From positions 1 to 40,099 of the forward strand of contig JAMNXV010000101.1 in assembly GCA_023623185.1 (NCBI GenBank): 40,099 bases of DNA, written 5' to 3'. A model generated the notes under the pieces. That model ran no database searches and was not told the DNA's origin. It was given only the letters and a program-made list of their open reading frames with translations. The DNA comes from Bacillota bacterium (GTDB lineage: Bacteria > Bacillota > Sulfobacillia > Symbiobacteriales > Symbiobacteriaceae). Below, piece by piece: positions 39,467-40,099 of this stretch. A program made the translations under genes and the position numbers. Each line of letters begins with the position of its first letter. Within the stretch, counting starts at the first letter, position 1.

Positions 39467-40093
39467 TTACACAGTGGGTTGGTTGCCATGCGAAGCATCG
39501 CCGTACGCGGGCTGCATGGCCCACTCGGCGGACGGCTGTCTGCTCACCCCCTGCTGGCGGTCGATGAGGCTCCGGATGAGCCGTTCCGCCTCCGCCCACG
39601 AGTGTACGCGGTAGCAATCGTGGAAATGACGGTTGTACGGGTAGTCCATCATGATGCGAATGGCCGGGTGGTTGCGCAGGTTCTTGGGCGCGTCGTCGAA
39701 CATGAAGTCGCCGCGCACCAGGTCCTTTCGGTGCGTGATCACGATGTTCCCGCGGGGCACCATGGGCAGGTGCCTGCGCACCCAGCCGATCTTGTCGCCG
39801 GCGGCCTCCCTGGGGCTGGCGGTCACCACCACCAGCTCGCATATTTTCGCCAGCCGGCCCAGCGACTCCACGCACCCCTCGATGGGCTCCAGATCCGCAA
39901 AAAAGCCCGGGCGGTTCAGGTAGTGGTAGATGCGCTTGCCGCACTCGGGTTTGACGAAGGTGTCCCAACTCCAGGAGGTGATGTCCTCCGGACGGAGGTT
40001 GTCGTTGTAGTCCCGGTTGTAGACGGCCAGCCACTTCTTCATCAGGTTGCAGCAGATGCCGTCCAGGTCGAACAGCAGGATCGGCCTGGCCAC
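39467..40093 (-). CDS. 5'-nucleotidase-like HAD hydrolase (NT5C/YorS-type), start near window edge
   Basis: The product has 208 residues as drawn. HAD motif I is 'ILLFDLDGICCNLM' with Asp9 and Asp11, motif II is in 'ICELVVVTASPREA', and motif III/IV is 'RGDFMFDDAPKNLRNH'. The pattern matches the 5'(3')-deoxyribonucleotidase-like family, which dephosphorylates nucleoside monophosphates. The C-terminal 35 residues are extra and Gln/Ala-rich. The GTG at 40093 is the only start seen, but the frame is still open at the window end 6 bases further, so a start upstream of this window is possible. Motif I lies near residue 9, the usual place, which favours the GTG. Confidence 0.75.
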   Translation of the reverse strand: MARPILLFDLDGICCNLMKKWLAVYNRDYNDNLRPEDITSWSWDTFVKPECGKRIYHYLNRPGFFADLEPIEGCVESLGRLAKICELVVVTASPREAAGDKIGWVRRHLPMVPRGNIVITHRKDLVRGDFMFDDAPKNLRNHPAIRIMMDYPYNRHFHDCYRVHSWAEAERLIRSLIDRQQGVSRQPSAEWAMQPAYGDASHGNQPTV

Positions 40094-40099
40094 GCGTGC

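Overview
The window is very GC-rich DNA with strong G/C bias at third codon positions, but its gene content is that of a Firmicute: a ytrH-ytrI sporulation pair, a LicR/MtlR-type PTS regulator, LytR-CpsA-Psr proteins, Bacillus-type LexA boxes (CGAAC-N4-GTTTG) and mhqED-like quinone-resistance genes. Strong AGGAGG-like ribosome sites and many GTG starts fit this. A high-GC, spore-forming, Symbiobacterium-like clostridial lineage is the best guess. The assignment is inferred from gene content, not from a marker gene. I see no rRNA, tRNA, CRISPR array, insertion sequence or prophage.

Layout. 0-4 kb: a lipoprotein and a SAM methyltransferase (minus), then a ring-cleaving dioxygenase and a carboxylesterase (plus). 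4-10 kb: a PTS operon consisting of a regulator fused to EIIB and EIIA domains, an ascorbate-family EIIB and EIIC, two SIS-domain sugar enzymes and a dedicated HPr. Two closely similar hairpins bracket this operon. 10-18.3 kb: a type IV pilus operon (pilB, pilC, four pilin-like or pilus-shaft genes, pilM, pilN, pilO). 18.3-22.9 kb: an ECF transporter S component and a P1-family peptidase behind a good promoter, ytrH-ytrI, a MtnX-type phosphatase, two small unknown or stress proteins, and tatA. 22.9-26.6 kb: an LCP protein, a CBS-ACT protein, a RluD-type pseudouridine synthase, a flavin reductase and a HIT-family protein that lacks the catalytic middle histidine. 26.7-32.1 kb: an SOS mutagenesis cassette, imuB - DUF6504 - dnaE2, carrying two nearly identical promoters, each followed by a consensus LexA box. 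32.1-34.3 kb: a YchJ/SEC-C protein and a second LCP protein. 34.4-37.7 kb: zur-znuA-znuC-znuB zinc uptake, with a shared candidate Zur operator. 37.7-40.1 kb: the 5' remnant of an S9-type peptidase gene abutting znuB, a DUF4015-type lipoprotein and a 5'-nucleotidase at the window edge.

Functionally, the most coherent systems are three. The first is the damage-inducible translesion module: a catalytically dead ImuB with a clamp-binding motif, plus the DnaE2 polymerase, without an adjacent imuA. The second is the self-contained PTS operon, which encodes its own regulator, EIIA, HPr and downstream isomerases. The third is the zinc-responsive zur-znu unit. The most unusual local signals are a 30-bp in-frame tandem repeat inside imuB, the duplicated SOS promoter, the His-to-Lys change in the HIT protein, and the truncated peptidase whose homology-like region ends at the znuB stop codon.
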